64,000 nt of DNA from Harmonia axyridis (GCF_914767665.1 NC_059504.1:44485720-44549719); one strand, 5' to 3'; numbered from the stretch's first letter, positions 21,388-32,686 are shown. Notes: a model not told the origin generated them from the letters alone. Translations and numbers: made by a program.

Positions 21388-22230
21388 AGGCGTACAACTT
21401 TAATTCCACCGTTTTTTTTTTCGGAATTCGAGGCTCTATTGAAAAAAAAAAACTGGTTATACTCAAAGAATTGTCTATCGCTGGCCACTACTTTCTCCCA
21501 TTTTTCAGGCAGCGAACGAATCTCTCGTTGAAAAAACTGGCCATTTTTTGAAGTGATCCACGAATCTATTCAATTTTTGACTTCTCCATAAGACCGGAAA
21601 TGCTGGTCAACCATGCCGTGTCGTGTGCCATTGATCGAAACAAGTAATAGTCCGAGGGAGCAACGTCTGGAGAATTTGGCGGGTGGGGTAGGACTTCCCA
21701 TTTCAACATTTCCAAGTATGTCTTATCCACTTTCGCAACATGGGGTCCAGCTTCGTCATGCTGTAAAATGACTTTATCAAGTCTCGTTGTATTGCGACCG
21801 TTTGTCTTTCAATCATCAGCCCAAACGCGTTAATTGCATTCGATAACGATCGCCTGTGATTGTTTCAATCGGTTTTAAAAACTCATAATACACTATGCCG
21901 AGCTGGTTCCACCAAATACTGAGCATGACCTTGGAACCGTAAATATTCGGTGTGGCCGTCGACGAATTATGGCCGGGATATCCCCATGATTGTCTGCGCT
22001 TGGTATTATCCCAATGAACCCATTTTTAGTTTCCAGTCACAATGCGTCTTTGCCTTGCAAGCAGCTGTTCCCAAGCAAACAAATGCCGTTCAAAATCTCT
22101 CGGCTCGTATGGCACCCAATTTCCTTGTTTCTGAATCATTCCCATGACTTTCAGGCGTTTTGAAATAGCTTGTTGCGTCACCTCCAATGACTATGCCAAT
22201 TCTAGTTGCGAAAATTTCAGTACTCGATAA
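21388..22230 (-). pseudogene. Mariner (mellifera-like, DD34D) transposase, dead
   Basis: On the minus strand a nearly continuous but broken transposase can be followed. Blocks in order are QKQGNWVPYEPRDFERHLF, QLLARQRRIVTG, KWVHWDNTKRRQSWGYPG, NIYGSKVMLSIWWNQLGIV, TGDRYRMQL, VILQHDEAGPHVAKV with the second aspartate, and HPPNSPDVAPSDYYLFRSMA with the third. Thirty-four residues separate the last two. The first catalytic block, normally TGDEKW, reads TGN-stop-KW, so both the Asp and the next codon are lost. A frameshift follows RSMAHDTAW, after which DQHFRS is in another frame. It encodes no protein. Confidence 0.85.
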
Positions 22231-22234
22231 GATC

Positions 22235-23144
22235 TTCAAAATCAGGTATCGCAACACCCCTCATCCCCCTATTCAAAACCAAGGGGTTGTATCCCTGTTA
22301 GGGGGTTGCAGTAACGGGGATTCGAAGAGTGGAAAATTTTTCCCCTCGAATCAAAACAATTTTGTAATTTCAAAATGAAAATCGAGATGTTAAGTTTTCG
22401 TTGAATCACACTGTACAATTTTTGCGGTCAGCCATTGGCAGACAGAGTTTTCAATTCGATTTTTGGATTTCAGGAATTCCAAAATGTACCTGAACTGAAA
22501 ATTTCAATTAATTTTCAAGTGAACTCAGATATTCTAACTTCTTTTCCGTGAATAACGAAACAAGTGTTTTCGAAAAAGAATTCATTCAAATATTATTGGG
22601 CGTCCAATAGAGATTGTCCTGAAAAATCACCTGATGTTGAAAAAGAGAGAACGCCTGTCGAAGCGATATAATATTGTGTATGTTGCTGTTGATTTTTTAA
22701 TTATTATAATAAATGTGTCTGATTCTATAAATACGTTGTGGGAGGTTTTGAGGAAACAAGCCATTAATTTCGATTGATTGTGAAACTCCCAGTTTTACTG
22801 AATTACAGGAATACCAACGGCGCAGAAATAAAATATTGTCGGCAAGAGTTTCCACTACGAAGATTTCTGTATTTCATAATTAATTCTCATGCTCCGTTTA
22901 ATCTGAAAATATTCGAGATAAGTGCGAAAAAAATCATCATTTTTATTTGACAATATTGGCCACGGTTGAATTCTAAAAATTTATAGGTGTCTAGATGGAA
23001 ATTTTTTATTCAAAAGATCGAACATTCCACATCCCAAAAGTTGATATTCCTTATCACAAATGAAGAACTTAAATAACAGTATGATGGATGATGGTTGATG
23101 TTGTTCTTTAATATAATTACCGAAAATGCCCATAGAAGGTGATT
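22235..23144. other. Unassigned intergenic sequence
   Basis: No gene is recognised. The part at 22240-22340 is richer in C and G runs (CCCCTCATCCCCC, GTTAGGGGGTTG), which form a weak inverted repeat. The rest is AT-rich. Confidence 0.35.
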
Positions 23145-23152
23145 CTCTAGAA

Positions 23153-23590
23153 CAGTGATTCCCAAAAAAGTTCAGGTGGACCCTTTGGGGTCCACAGGGG
23201 GACTCAAAGAGGGTCCACGATGCCGTGAAGAACACAATGGCGGTACACAAGTTGTTAATGGGGTCCACGAAAATTTTTCTGGTTTTGATTGTAAATTACA
23301 ACAATACCTGGTTGGCTTCAAACACCAGACTGCGCGAAACTGCGTAGTGCCACAATTTAATCCTCAAATTGTTAATATCCAATTTTATTGTGTTTTCCCA
23401 AAATATTCAACGTTTTCAAATAATACCTGGAATTTGCATAACGGACAAAAATGTTATCCGTCTTTACCGAATTCAATTTTATAGCCCTTTCTTGGTTTTT
23501 CCAAGAAAAAAAGGCTGTAGATACCTATACCGGTATCCGGGGTCCACTGAATCCAGTAAAGCTATGAAAGGGGTCCACGAAAAAAAAAAG
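23153..23590. mobile_element. hAT-like MITE with GGGTCCAC repeats (438 bp)
   Basis: The element is bracketed by a perfect 8-bp duplication CTCTAGAA (23145-23152 and 23591-23598). The left terminus CAGTGATTCCCAAA is of hAT type; the right terminus is degraded to a poly-A/T stretch. The motif GGGTCCAC occurs five times in the same sense (about 23189, 23211, 23260, 23539, 23571), and two of these pair with GTGGACCC-type sequence at the left end. An intact target duplication with an eroded terminus is unusual. It is non-coding. Confidence 0.8.
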
Positions 23591-23599
23591 CTCTAGAAG

Positions 23600-24598
23600 G
23601 TTTTTGACGTTTTAACGTTCTCTTCGTAGAATCTTTATGAAATTCAGAGCAGTTTTCACAAAAAAAAATACTATATCATTTTAATGATCATATTTCGGAC
23701 AGAGGCGCAACTTACAATGGGGCAGAAATTGGTATCTTTCTTGGCCGTGGTTTTATATCATATCTCCTAAGGTATATTTGACGGTATTTTCAGAGCTAAA
23801 CATCATAGGTAGAATTTTTTTTTTCGAAAAATGTCAATGTATGGACATATTTCATGTTAAGTTCCGTTTCTAGCTTTCCTCTTCTTATCCTCTGTAATAA
23901 CTCAGAAACGGCTTTTACGGCTTTTATATATATGACTAAAAATATAAAATTTTGTTATATTAATTTGTTTCATATTACAAATTCCTATATTATCATTTCT
24001 TCATTTTAATTTTTGCGATCTATAAATCTAATGCCATTTTTGAAATGCTTAATTTAGGAGATCGACAAGGATTCGTGAAACCTGGATTTCCGTCAACACT
24101 ACAAGCTACAACCGCAATATTCTCAGTTGTTCTTGAGCGCACACGGTTTCGATTCGTCATATCACTAACTTGTCCTTACAGCTCAAATTTTTTCACCAGT
24201 TTCTCTATTGCCAGCTGAGAAGGTGTTTTATTTTTGCGAAAGTTGACTTCAAAATTTTCATTATTTTCGTAGTGAATTCACTATTTGTGTAGAATGCTTT
24301 TTTGATCCATTTTTTTAATTCGTGTTTTAATTCATTCCCGTTCATGATTCTGAAACTACTCCTCACTCAAAATTGTAAAATTACAGATATTATAGATATT
24401 AACTAAATGAAAGAGCTATCTCTTCAGGGGCGGAGGCAAGGAGCTTTCAGAAATGTTTCCGATAACTCGAAGATATTCGAAAATAGATATTTATAAAACT
24501 ATAGTTCATAAGGGATTAAAATCCTTCTACGAGTTCCAAATTCAAAAACTAGTCAAAAAGTGGCGAGTTTTGGAATAAACGAGAATGAGCCTTCTGAA
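23600..24598. other. Unassigned intergenic sequence
   Basis: No gene, transposase fragment or paired ends are recognised. Some blocks (around 23700-23830) read like old repeats. Stops are frequent in all frames. Confidence 0.35.
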
Positions 24599-24599
24599 A

Positions 24600-24745
24600 G
24601 AGTATTTATTTATTTATTTATTCAGTTTCGGGATGCAAACAGGAATACTCCCAGAAAAGTATCCTCTAATACATAAGAAACTATTTTAACAACATCCTAT
24701 GGTGTACATAAGTGGCAACATAACATAAAACAACAAAATAATCAC
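24600..24745 (-). mobile_element. 3' tail of a non-LTR retrotransposon
   Basis: On the minus strand a run of ATAAA units (24604-24623 in plus sense, TTTATTTATTTA) closes a short AT-rich tract. Its layout is like the 3' ends at 17352 and 19268. No reverse transcriptase sequence remains, so this is only a probable heavily truncated insertion. Confidence 0.45.
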
Positions 24746-24829
24746 TGGAAGAAAATTCCTCTGATACTCCGCTTAAATGATTTCAAATTTACATTACAAT
24801 TAATATTACAGTATTATATACATTATTTC

Positions 24830-25700
24830 CTCTATTTCAGTAATTAGTTCATTACAGTATTAAAAACAGTGCAGTAATGAACTCATTACAGCATTGTTTT
24901 CGGTTATATTTTCGTTACTTATAATACAAATGCAGAAGGCATTGATATTCTTTTACGAGTTTTGGAATGAACGAGTGGTAGAATGAGCCTTCTGCACGAG
25001 TATTATACATTATTTTCTCTAATTCATTGCATTTCTATTGAAATTAATGAAATATTTCCATAAATATCATTTAGTGATTTTTGCATTGAAAAATGTTGGT
25101 TGGCAGAACTGATTTCTTTGAGGCAAATTGATGAATAGACAAATAATGCCGTGGCGGAAAGTTCGGGGTACCGACATATAATAATAAAATATAACCATGA
25201 AAACTGTGCGTTTCTCGCACGATTTTGTTCTACAAGATGTGGAAGAATGAACGGAATAACCACAGAATTAGAGAAGCTAACTTCCGATTCTATCAAATTT
25301 CAACACACGTCAATTGTCAATATAATAAAATTTGGATGAATGAGAAATGATTTGCAACATTATTCGCAATTTCTCTTAATTCTGGTGGTGTTGAATCGAT
25401 TTCGTCAGACATTATTCACGAATTTGATGCGTAATTATAAATTATTTCAAAATTCGAAACTTTCAAATTCCGTAATCTGTCAATTTTCGTAACCGTCACA
25501 CCAACTGCCAAGATACAACACAAAAGTCACTAGGATGTATAATCTGAATTTTCATTGAATTTCGATAATATTTCACAATACTTGACTGAAATAGAGAAAA
25601 TATCGTCTACCTAATACTCGTTGCAAAAGGCAATTTCAGTACTCGTGCGTTTCGAATTTCGCATTCGTGTTGGAATAGGAGCCCATTCTGCAACTTGTTT
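24830..25700 (+). repeat. Dispersed repeat family, copy 1
   Basis: The block at 24845-24900 (CAGTAATGAACTCATTACAG palindrome) and the block at 25285-25690 both recur, in the same order, at 56795-57275. The shared sequence includes CAACACACGT.AATTGTCAAT and TTCGCAATTTCTC.TAATTC. Copy 1 has about 385 extra bases between the two blocks, including one unit of the 200-bp duplication at 25072-25275. A hairpin built on GCAGAAGGC / GCCTTCTGC spans 24931-24996. No transposase is visible. Confidence 0.65.
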
Positions 25701-25905
25701 TAGAATATATCATACTATTATTGATTTTTGTATTAGAAAATGTTGGTTGGCAAAACTTGTTTCTGCATCACAAATTTGACAGGATAGTTCCGAGTACCAA
25801 CATATAATAATGAAATATAACCATGAAATTTTTGTGAAACTGAGATATTCCCGCACGATTTTGTTCTACAAGGTATGCCAGGATGAACGGATTTGCCACA
25901 AAATT
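25072..25905 (+). repeat. Spaced direct duplication of ~200 bp
   Basis: The segment 25072-25275 is repeated at 25720-25905 in the same orientation, sharing GAAAATGTTGGTTGGCA, ACATATAATAATGAAATATA and GCACGATTTTGTTCTACAAG. The spacer is the second block of the dispersed repeat. The duplicated unit is absent from the related copy at 56795-57275. Confidence 0.7.
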
Positions 25906-25909
25906 ACAG

Positions 25910-26640
25910 AAATTCCCCTAGTCATGACCTCACCTAAGAAAAAACCCCTTTTGATATGGATACTCTTCGAACGCACCAGTTGTAAAGCTGACAGCACAGG
26001 AACCGATAAATATACCCGAAACAAGTGACTTCTCCAGTGGGAGGCTAGCGGAGGATGACAAAAATATAGCCGAAATAAAATTCAGCGGAAACTCATAGCA
26101 TAAAAAACCATTACCCGAAGGGAACCTTCATCTTTTAATTTACAGGAATGAATGTTGGTGTTTGAAATATTCATGGTTTCCGCTGTGTCGCTTTTCCAGG
26201 AATCGGATTGTGCCAAATTTCGGGATCAAAAGAAACGAATACATTGATTCGGAGATTAAAGAACACAAATTTAGTGGGAATCTTGCCGATTAACTCACGC
26301 TGCATGGACAAATTCATGTCTCACAAAAACGCTGCGAATTTTTCACAAATGTTTGTTCTTTTCATTTCATCCCAGGCAATAATCACAATAATTCAGTCAT
26401 ACAAAATAACTGCAACCTGAAAAACAAATTGAAAGTGATTTTCAAAATCGCCTGTCATTCTGTTTTTTACGGTGCTCTACTTCAGTTTCAAATATATACA
26501 CACTGGCAATATTAGGCAAAAGGAAAAAAAAATCTCAATAAATTCTGTAGTTCATTTTTTCTTGAACCCTTTGACCTATTTTAGCTTTTTTCTTATTTTA
26601 ACTCGATTTCTCTGAGCTTTCAGTTATTTTGTTTTTCATT
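25910..26640. other. Unassigned intergenic sequence
   Basis: No gene or element is recognised. Open frames of about 70 codons on the plus strand have no family motifs. Confidence 0.35.
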
Positions 26641-26641
26641 C

Positions 26642-27372
26642 AAGGCGTTTCCAAATTATTGTAAACCTTGAAGGAGGTGTTACTATAACCCATTTGCTGT
26701 CGATTGAGCCATATTCATTTCTAACCGAAATTCAACAGTTTACGAGATATTTGAGTTGTTGTGTTTATAAAAAAAATTGTCACCTTACTTAATTTTCGGC
26801 ATTTTTATCTATTGACAAAATTTGATTTGAATTTTGGATTATTTCTATCAGAAAAGAATATGACATGTATGAAAAAAGCTATGCTTTTGTATTTAATGTT
26901 GAATAAGAACAAGTATGATTTGAAAGTTTGTATATGAAGAAAAGATGGTGAATTTCTAATAAAACTTTGCCTGCAACTTTCGAATTCCACAATTATGTAT
27001 GACCAAATTATTTTAAAAACTTGCCAAATTCCTTCTCTATTTCTTAAAAAAGTTTTTGTTTGAATGCAGGCACTAGTTTTGTTTCAGTTATTACTTTCTA
27101 ACTGAAATTTGCTATCAATCTTCTCGCTATTCGTCTATTCTAACGGTGTCTGATCCGGACTTCTCGCTGGCCACGAAAATAATTCAAAATTATAATCAAA
27201 TTTGGTCGACGTAGAAAAAATTGACGAAAATTGAAGTAAGATGAGAAATCTTTTGAAAATCACTCAAATATCTCATAAACTCTTGAGCCACTAAATATGG
27301 CTCAAACGACAGCAAATGAGTCATACTAACACGTTCTCCAAGGTTCACGTCTAATTTAGAAACACCCTGTAT
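26642..27372. mobile_element. Fold-back MITE with GGTGTTTC ends, copy 1
   Basis: The left end (GGCGTTTCCAAATTA, then AACCTTGAAGGAGGTGTTA) pairs with the right end (complement of ACACGTTCTCCAAGGTTCACG then TTTAGAAACACCCTGT). The arms continue through CATTTGCTGTCG and GAGCCATATT. A second copy in the same orientation is 50458-51100. There is no coding capacity; TA-rich flanks prevent a firm target-site call. Confidence 0.7.
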
Positions 27373-27375
27373 ATA

Positions 27376-28060
27376 CGAATTGAACAAAAAAGGATGAAAA
27401 ATAAGTTTTTATTAAAAACACCCTGTTAAATGAATCATTTACATACGGGAATATTACGAACATTCAGTTGTTGCCTCATCTTTTTGAACATTTTTTCCTT
27501 TGAGTAATAGCTATATTTAAATTTCGAGAGAACAGCACTTAGAATGGCTTCAAAACACTGAAAAAAATTGTTCATTGTATTAAAGAATCATCATTGACTA
27601 GTTTAATCGATACAGTGTACTTTTTCGTCATTGCAATTGAAATTGCATTGGATATTATGAATCCCTGCTCATCAATATCACTACTTACTTATTTCAAGTA
27701 CTTCGGACAATTTTAATGAAAATATTATTTGATACAATGTTCACTGGTTTGATGGAAGTTGTTCTTTGTTTAAGAAAAAAATCATCAATATGTTCAACGG
27801 CTTTTCATTGTATTAATATTTCTGTTCATCGATTGAAAAGTGATGACTGAATTATCAATACAATCAACTTTTTCATTGAATTTATATTCACTTTTAGTTC
27901 GGTGTATCAATTGAAAATTAATTCGAAGAGTTTCGCGATTCAAAACATTAATTTCTATTGCAACAACGGAAGCATATAAAATGCAGTAATTTATTTCAAA
28001 ATTGAAATTAAAAAAAGGGAATATTCAGAAAATATGAGACAACATAATATGAGTGTTCAT
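27376..28060. other. Unassigned AT-rich sequence
   Basis: No gene or element end is recognised apart from a lone AACACCCTGTT at 27417-27427, which looks like the end of a lost element. Confidence 0.35.
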
Positions 28061-28064
28061 AAAA

Positions 28065-28280
28065 ATTCTACTCTGTGAACAAATCACTCCAAAAAGTATT
28101 CTGAATAATACATTTTTTTTTCATTTTTTCGTTGACCCTTGTATATAACAAAAATAATCAAATGAGGACCACATTTGAACAATTACGTCCCCGAGGAATT
28201 AAGCTAAGATACAAAAAAATAATTGCTAAAATCGACCAAAGGGTTCAAGAGAAAATGAACTACCAACTTGATGACAGCAT
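28065..28280 (+). repeat. Dispersed repeat related to 6195-6430
   Basis: The segment aligns with 6195-6430 along its length in the same orientation, through GTGAACAAATCACTCCA, TTCTGAATAA, GAACAATTAC and GGTTCAAGAGAAAAT. Both are diverged and neither has an identifiable terminus on the right. Confidence 0.6.
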
Positions 28281-28284
28281 TTCA

Positions 28285-29499
28285 GAATATCAATTCCAAT
28301 AGTAAATTCAAATAAATTGCATTATCATTTTTTGTTCTTTATTCTATTCTGACTGAGTATCTTAATGAAATTGCTCAAAAAAAGAAAAACATTCAGACAC
28401 AAAAATGTATCTACCTAGCACTGAATTGACCTGTAAAAGGACTTGTTCAGAAATTTTTTCTACCCAATGATACACATGGTGTACAGATGTTTCAATAACA
28501 AAGGTGGATAGTAATAAAACTATCCAATGATGAAATTTTGATGCAGTTTTTTTTCTGTAGCATGTAATGCTGAATAGCTGAATTATTTAACCTTAAACTT
28601 TAAATTCATTTTGAATCAAATTTCTAACTGCATTCGATCTATGGATTGTGAAAAAAAAATTGTGTAATCTCATCAATAAATCTGAAAAACACAAATTTGT
28701 GTTTTCAACTTTTTAAATTAGATACTATTGCTTGAATAACATCCAGAAAAACAAAAAAATTTATATACAAAAATAGTTTATTCATAACAAAAATAAATAC
28801 AATCAATCTTAGAAATAAAAGTATATCACGCAGAAATCTGCAGTTCCAACAACAAAACTAACCTACCCATGGTAACTGAATACCACCAATTCACCCAACG
28901 AGAAAAATGAATAGGTGTTCTAAATTAAGACCATTCGAGTCTGTAATGGGATATGACGCCTAATATCATTAAATTTGACAATTAAACAACTCTCGTAGTG
29001 TCATACAAGAAAAAATGTCGCAGAACAGCTGTCCCAGTATAAAATTCCCATAGAGTATCAAATGAACGAACACTTTACGATGTCGGCGAGTAAAATAAAT
29101 AAAATGCAACATCCCAACTAGATCGGGAATGATGAATTGAAGGCCCCATACCGAGATACCACAACTGAACTTGTAATTCATTCGAAAAAACGAAAAAAAG
29201 AATTCTGAAAGACCGAAATAGGCTCTTTGTCTTTTCCCAGTTATTTAAGTTAGTTTCGACAAGGTAAAGTATTCGTACATTATCGGATTTGCATTGTTAA
29301 CCTTTTTGAATATTATTTCTGAAACAATCTGAACAACACAGCACAAGGTGAGAATGTCGGAGATCAATTTTTAACCATTGTCACAACTGAATTATCATCC
29401 CTAACTAGATTATCACTGAAATATGGAAGATTCACGTAACAAACATAACAAAAGTTTTCACAGAAAACAAATAGGTAAGTATAACTTCTTAAGGTGTTT
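28285..29499. other. Sequence downstream of twist, probably including its 3' UTR
   Basis: No other gene is seen. The minus strand directly after the twist stop codon should be 3' UTR. Several AATAAA-like hexamers on the minus strand (for example ATGAATAAAC near 28785) could end the transcript, but none can be chosen from sequence alone. An AGGTAAGT near 29473 is on the opposite strand and is not a twist splice site. Confidence 0.4.
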
Positions 29500-30288
29500 C
29501 TAGAGTTGCGTATTCCAGTCTCCTTCCATCCTCCACATACTGAAAGCTCTCGATAACTTCTCGTGTGCCGTGTAAGAACACACGTTGCCCAAAATGTCGT
29601 TTTCGCCGGTGAGATCAGGGGAGGACGTCGATAGAACGTGATAGAGAAATGCTATATACCTGGACGCCAACTTCAAAGTTTGAATTTTCGACAGCTTATC
29701 CGACGGCAAGGTGGGTATGCTTTTCCTCAAACTGGCGAAAGCCTCGTTCAAGCTTTGAGTGCGTTGACGTTCTCTAACATTAGCCATAATCCTCTGGTTT
29801 TGCACGTCTTCGTACGATTGAGGCATTTTCCTTCTGGATTTCTTACCGCTGAAGGAATTCTCGTCGTCTGAACTCGTGCATTTTCTCTTTCTTCCGTAGG
29901 TTTTAGACTTCAGCATGTGCATTGGTTCGTCTTCGATTTCCACCTTGATGTCCATGTTGTCCAGTTGGAGCTTTGAGTCTAGGTATTGAGGGGGTTCTGG
30001 GGGGTTCCTGTTAGCGTCCAACGGTTTGTGGTAATACTGATTGTCGTAGTACTTAACGTTGTCCTGCAGGAACTGCTGTTCCCTGTTGTACTGGTAGTAA
30101 AAACTGAACTGCGACTGGTGGTTGTTGTCTTCCATGTGAGGCAAAGCTACCGGCAAGTATTTATCGGTGGCGTTTGTTAAATCCATCAATTTCGTGGTAG
30201 AAAAATCTTCGTATTCCGACGCGACCAGCTCAGCACTCTCTCTGTATGAAGGCGACGAAGAGTTGCTACAACTACTGCTCTCGTACAT
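29500..30288 (-). CDS. twi: Twist-family bHLH transcription factor
   Basis: A 262-residue protein is encoded in one uninterrupted exon. Twist is a nuclear bHLH factor that dimerises, binds CANNTG E-boxes and specifies mesoderm in insects. Visible parts are an N-terminal half rich in Ser, Tyr, Gln and Asn (1-115); an acidic DIKVEIEDE stretch (113-121); basic clusters RKRK (133-136) and KKSRRK (149-154), likely nuclear localisation signals; the basic region NQRIMANVRERQRTQ (164-178); helix-loop-helix to about 218 with LSKIQTLKLASRYIAFLY; and the C-terminal WR (Twist box) motif EKLSRAFSMWRMEGDW (243-258). Helix 2 reads RYIAFLY where most Twist proteins have RYIDFLY. An in-frame TAG 24 bases upstream (30310-30312) and the CAAAATG context fix the start. 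Ending just after the WR motif resembles vertebrate Twist. The N-terminal region is shorter than in Drosophila. Confidence 0.96.
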   Translation of the reverse strand: MYESSSCSNSSSPSYRESAELVASEYEDFSTTKLMDLTNATDKYLPVALPHMEDNNHQSQFSFYYQYNREQQFLQDNVKYYDNQYYHKPLDANRNPPEPPQYLDSKLQLDNMDIKVEIEDEPMHMLKSKTYGRKRKCTSSDDENSFSGKKSRRKMPQSYEDVQNQRIMANVRERQRTQSLNEAFASLRKSIPTLPSDKLSKIQTLKLASRYIAFLYHVLSTSSPDLTGENDILGNVCSYTAHEKLSRAFSMWRMEGDWNTQL

Positions 30289-30475
30289 TTTGAACTGACC
30301 GGCACACCACTATTTTTACGAAATGTCGGGAAGGCGGATATTTGAGACGACTTCAAAGATACTGAACTTAAGCCAAAGTCGACCGGCACCGTAGCCGTGA
30401 TGTATTCCTTGAGATCTGAGATAACTCGGAGATTCCTCGACCAATCGGAGGCCGCGGATGTTCCCTTCCCAGATG
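30289..30475 (-). promoter_or_regulatory. Presumed twist 5' leader
   Basis: The sequence immediately upstream of the twist ATG is richer in GC than the surrounding DNA and has stops in all frames on the minus strand, as expected for a 5' UTR. An inverted CCAAT motif lies at about 30441-30445. The transcription start is not known; if the TATA-like box at 30501-30510 is used, it would fall near 30470-30480. Confidence 0.4.
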
Positions 30476-30500
30476 CTTTCTTTTTTCCGTCCTTCTCCGA

Positions 30501-30510
30501 CTTTTTATCT
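30501..30510 (-). promoter_or_regulatory. Possible TATA box of twist
   Basis: On the minus strand the sequence reads AGATAAAAAG, 213 bases upstream of the ATG. It is a plausible but non-consensus TATA element at the edge of the GC-rich leader. No clear initiator could be assigned 25-30 bases downstream. Confidence 0.3.
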
Positions 30511-30870
30511 CGCTATTCCTCTCTTTCTTTCTCGCAGAACTTGGGTTTGTCTTGTTTGTATTGTGTTTTACGAACTCCAGCCTTCGGATTTAGGTGTTTT
30601 TGTGCCTGTGTTCCGATAAGTTTTTTTTTACGAATTTCCATTATCAAGGCTGATTGGGATTGATCAAAAAACGATCTTTGTTTACGAAGAAGCGATTTAA
30701 AAAATTCGTTCAAATTTATTGCGGGATTCGAATCGAGTCTATCGATATTCTATTAGCCCTTATTGTTCGTGTAATTAATATGATTAATTGACAGACTCAA
30801 TCCTTATGTTAAACATTCTCACGTCTAATGTTACAAATGTGTTAAGATGAATTTAGGAGCAAATATGTAA

Positions 30871-31203
30871 AACCATAATATATTTCATTTTCCATGTTAC
30901 TCTTAAATACACTGAGTCTCCAATCGTAAATGATTTTCAAATCACATCGAAATATTTTAATCTATTGTATAATGAATTCAAAATTCATTCACAATTTTTT
31001 TTTCATGCTTGCAAAAAATTTATACTCGTGATTCATTTACAGAAATTACTTCTTTCTTTTTTATTGATATGATTATTACCGACGTAGGTATCCAATGAAT
31101 TTAGAAAATTATTATGTTGAATATTTTTTTAGAATACGTACGGAAAACTGAAAATAATTCAGCGTATTTAATATCCTAAGAAATTATTCTCAATATTTCA
31201 TGA
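30871..31203. repeat. Twist upstream tandem duplication, unit A
   Basis: This 333-bp unit is followed directly by a diverged copy (31204-31583). Shared landmarks in order are AACCATAATATATTTCATT, CAAAATTCATTCACAAT, CTTGCAAAAAATTTATA, TTTTTTATTGATATGATTAT, TACCGAC.TAGGT and AATAATTCAGCGTATTTAAT. It starts about 580 bases upstream of the twist ATG. No coding frame is conserved between the units. Confidence 0.85.
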
Positions 31204-31583
31204 ACCATAATATATTTCATTCTCCATTTTACTCATAAATCCAATGAAAAAGTCTCTGAATCGAACATAATTTCCAAATTACGTCGCAATATTTCAATCT
31301 ATTATCTAATAAATTCAAAATTCATTCACAATCTTTCTTTTCATACTTGCAAAAAATTTATATTCGTGATTCATTTACAGAATATTCTAAATATTTTTGT
31401 ATTCATGACTTATATCTTCCTTTTTTATTGATATGATTATTACCGACATAGGTGTCGAATGATTGATAAAACATGAATATAACAAAATTATTATGGTAAA
31501 TGTTTTTTAGGAATACATTTAAAAAACTGAAAATAATTCAGCGTATTTAATATCTTAGGAAATGTTTCTGAATGTTTCATGAA
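31204..31583. repeat. Twist upstream tandem duplication, unit B
   Basis: Unit B carries all the landmarks of unit A in the same order and has small insertions, the largest near 31385-31415. The unit ends (CAATATTTCATGAACC in A, GAATGTTTCATGAAG in B) show a head-to-tail arrangement. No terminal repeats or transposon ends flank it, so it looks like a local duplication rather than an insertion. Confidence 0.85.
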
Positions 31584-31584
31584 G

Positions 31585-32680
31585 TTCATAAAAAAATCCA
31601 AATTGAAATCTACATTCGATTTCATTCATTTGAATACTTTCAGGATGTTTTTCCAATTTGCTGAACATAGTCAAGAATATTGAGTCTATTTGATTTGGAT
31701 TTGACTCAATATGGTGAAAGGCAAAAATAAATTGATCTGATTTTTTTCAAAATCTAGTTTTGAGACGTTATAGATACATTTTAATCTCTAATAGCATCAG
31801 AAAGCAATGATCAAATCAACCCAGGTACCTATGCCTTTGTATTGTTGAACAAATGTACTTATTACTTATATATTATATTATATATTATTTTTATAGGTAC
31901 CAAACTATAACAAATTGAGATAAACATGTATATATACCAAATATAAATAATTTGTCAAGATACAGAATTCTAGAGGTATACCTACCAACAAATAAGTTTC
32001 GACAAAACTAGTTAATTCTTGTCATTTATTTTTACATGGAAACTAATTTCATGAGAAGTTAGAAGTTACTGCGTTGAAATGAATTAAATTCATTATCATA
32101 TGCATTATTCAATATTTTCAGAAATGGAACATAGAAATTGTCCCAGAGAAAGAATTCGACCACCTGAAATTCTGTTTTTGTTGTGCAATGTTTACATCAT
32201 TGAATAAGAAATTTCCCCGTTTCGAGTTTTTTTGAACATGTAGATGCATGAGATTTTGTAAAAGGATAAATTCAAAAATATCACTTAAAAATTGTTATTT
32301 TTATTTTTAAGTGCGCAAGTAGGTACTATACTTTTACGCATATAAATACAATATTACGTAAAATATTCTTCCTTCGAGCTCCATATTTCAAATTAAGAAT
32401 TAAAATGAAAATTTATTATATTTTATTTATATTATTATTTATTATAATCATGAAATTGAAATTTCAATTTTTTCAATGAGCTGAGTGAAGTTGCTGTTTG
32501 AAATTTGCTCCATAAAATTAAACAAAACATTTTCATTATCTACAAAGATCGAAAAATTCCTATATTTTCACATAAACGCGCGTACAAGATTTATACATTG
32601 TTCTTAGTTCGATCTAGTGAAGAATATTTATGAATACTATTTTAGCATTCAAATTTATAATAATAAACTACTAATATTAA
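31585..32680. other. AT-rich intergenic sequence between twist and tRNA-Asp
   Basis: No gene or element is recognised. Stretches of simple TA/ATT-rich sequence occur at 31870-31900 and 32410-32450. The absence of visible MITEs contrasts with the rest of the window. Confidence 0.4.
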
Positions 32681-32686
32681 TATAAG

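Noticed and set aside
29471..29480. AGGTAAGT as a twist splice donor
   Set aside because: It lies on the plus strand whereas twist is on the minus strand; the coding frame ends properly just upstream.
29638..30180. Open frames of 64-77 codons on the plus strand inside twist
   Set aside because: They are antisense shadows of the twist coding sequence and have no features of their own.
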